Part shown: positions 63,254 to 64,000 of the stretch, piece after piece
Layout: every line of letters starts with the position of its first letter
How positions within the stretch are numbered: the stretch's first letter is position 1
Assembly: GCF_963677685.1 (NCBI RefSeq)
Contig: NZ_OY782186.1
Span: 1,488,001 to 1,552,000 of the forward strand
DNA from: an uncultured Bacteroides sp.
GTDB taxonomy: Bacteria; Bacteroidota; Bacteroidia; Bacteroidales; Bacteroidaceae
Direction: 5' to 3'
Length of the DNA: 64,000 nt
Position numbers and translations under genes: made by a program
The notes under the pieces: generated by a model
The model's input: the letters and a program-made list of their open reading frames with translations, nothing else
Told to the model about the DNA's origin: nothing
The model's database searches: none

Positions 63254-64000
63254 ATGGAGAAGACTTGGAGATGGTTTGGCAAGAATGATAAAATAACTCT
63301 TGCTATGCTTAGACAAATAGGAGTAGAGGGTATTGTGACAGCTTTGCATCAGATACCTAATGGAGAAGTGTGGAGTTTTGAGGCTATTAGTGAGATGAAG
63401 ACTTATATAGAATCTTTTGGCTTGCGATGGTCGGTGGTAGAGAGTCTGCCCGTCTCTGAGGCTATTAAGTATGCAGGAAGTGAACGTGATGCATTGATCG
63501 AAAATTATAAACTCAGCTTGGCTAATCTCGGGCGTGCAGGAGTGAAAACTGTTTGTTATAATTTTATGCCTGTCATAGATTGGATCCGTACCGATTTGAC
63601 CCATGCGTGGGCAGACGGAACCTCTTCTCTCTATTTCGATAAAATACGTTTTGCCTATTTTGACTGTTGCCTGCTGAAACGTGAAGAGGCAGAATCCGAT
63701 TACACTGAAGATGAACTCCGTAAGGTACGGGAACTGGATGCAGTCATCACACAAGCAGAGAAAGACGAGTTGGTAGATACGATCATTGTTAAGACGCAAG
63801 GCTTTGTGAATGGCAACATCAAAGAGGGCGATCAAAACCCCGTTGCTATCTTTAACCGTTTGCTTGAGTTGTATAAAGAGATTGATCGAGATGCTTTGAG
63901 AGAGAATTTGCACTATTTTCTCTCTGCCATCATGCCTATTTGTGAGGAGTGGGACATCAATATGTGCATTCATCCGGATGATCCTCCTTATCAGATGCTT
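63254..64000 (+). CDS. uxuA: Mannonate dehydratase UxuA, 3' end cut off by window
   Basis: The frame from ATG 63,254 is open to the last base (249 codons). It begins MEKTWRWFGKNDKITLAMLRQ and contains IGVEGIVTALHQIPNGEVW, the block VKTVCYNFMPVIDWIRTDL and MCIHPDDPP, all typical of UxuA, which dehydrates D-mannonate to 2-keto-3-deoxygluconate. It lets the cell use the glucuronate released by GH67 and GH115. About one third of the normal ~390-residue protein lies beyond the window. Cytoplasmic; no signal peptide. Confidence 0.95.
   Translation, partial: MEKTWRWFGKNDKITLAMLRQIGVEGIVTALHQIPNGEVWSFEAISEMKTYIESFGLRWSVVESLPVSEAIKYAGSERDALIENYKLSLANLGRAGVKTVCYNFMPVIDWIRTDLTHAWADGTSSLYFDKIRFAYFDCCLLKREEAESDYTEDELRKVRELDAVITQAEKDELVDTIIVKTQGFVNGNIKEGDQNPVAIFNRLLELYKEIDRDALRENLHYFLSAIMPICEEWDINMCIHPDDPPYQML

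Noticed and set aside
63191..63973. Reverse-strand reading frame of 260 residues
   Set aside because: It is the complement of the uxuA gene, whose forward translation has clear family motifs.

Overview
The window looks like a chromosome of a Bacteroides-type member of the Bacteroidales. The signs are paired SusC/SusD genes, a one-protein hybrid two-component regulator, promoters of the TTTG / TAnnTTTG type and AT-rich intergenic DNA. I could run no database search. Family names come from recognising motifs and remembered relatives, and coordinates were read off the sequence.

Left part, 1 to about 26,965: the right-hand portion of a prophage or prophage-like element. Forward-strand genes encode a tail protein (cut by the window edge), a tape measure protein, a small HTH protein, a ClpP-type prohead protease, the major capsid protein, a portal-like protein, connector-type proteins and a 1,275-residue tail fibre. 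Two reverse-strand cargo genes follow (a membrane pentapeptide-repeat protein and a small secreted cysteine protein), then a holin / amidase / spanin-like lysis cassette closed by a terminator at 16,838-16,880. A tyrosine integrase (25,633-26,820, reverse) lies next to the 3' end of a tRNA-Ala(GGC) gene (26,966-27,039, reverse), which is the probable attachment site. The left end of the element is outside the window.

Between the lysis cassette and the integrase sits a complete RNA-targeting CRISPR locus without adaptation genes: a 12-repeat array (16,930-17,692) and a 1,162-residue Cas13a with both HEPN R-x4-H motifs, the closest remembered relative being Paludibacter Cas13a (type VI-A). Divergent from cas13a is an operon for a membrane-anchored exonuclease VII large-subunit-like protein with no small subunit, a four-helix membrane protein and a three-helix membrane protein; another polytopic membrane protein faces it. 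A structured RNA candidate with its own promoter lies at 25,221-25,362. Cas13a plus this nuclease/membrane operon, carried by a prophage, is the best candidate for an undescribed system here.

Right part, 27,040 to 64,000: host chromosome. A DUF4286 gene, ruvC and a type I pullulanase precede a large glucurono(arabino)xylan utilisation locus. A hybrid two-component regulator (reverse) faces the first operon: GH43, SusC/SusD, SusC/SusD, a DUF1735-type surface protein, GH10 with an inserted binding module, and two small exported proteins. A second operon starts at GH115 alpha-glucuronidase and continues with a sialate O-acetylesterase-type esterase, a GPH sugar symporter, GH10 and GH43; GH8 exo-oligoxylanase and GH67 alpha-glucuronidase follow, and uxuA (mannonate dehydratase, cut by the window end) takes the released glucuronate onward. 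The promoters of the two operons share four half-sites phased at 21 bp, with the last one exactly 37 bp before the -7 box, so both are probably switched by the same regulator.
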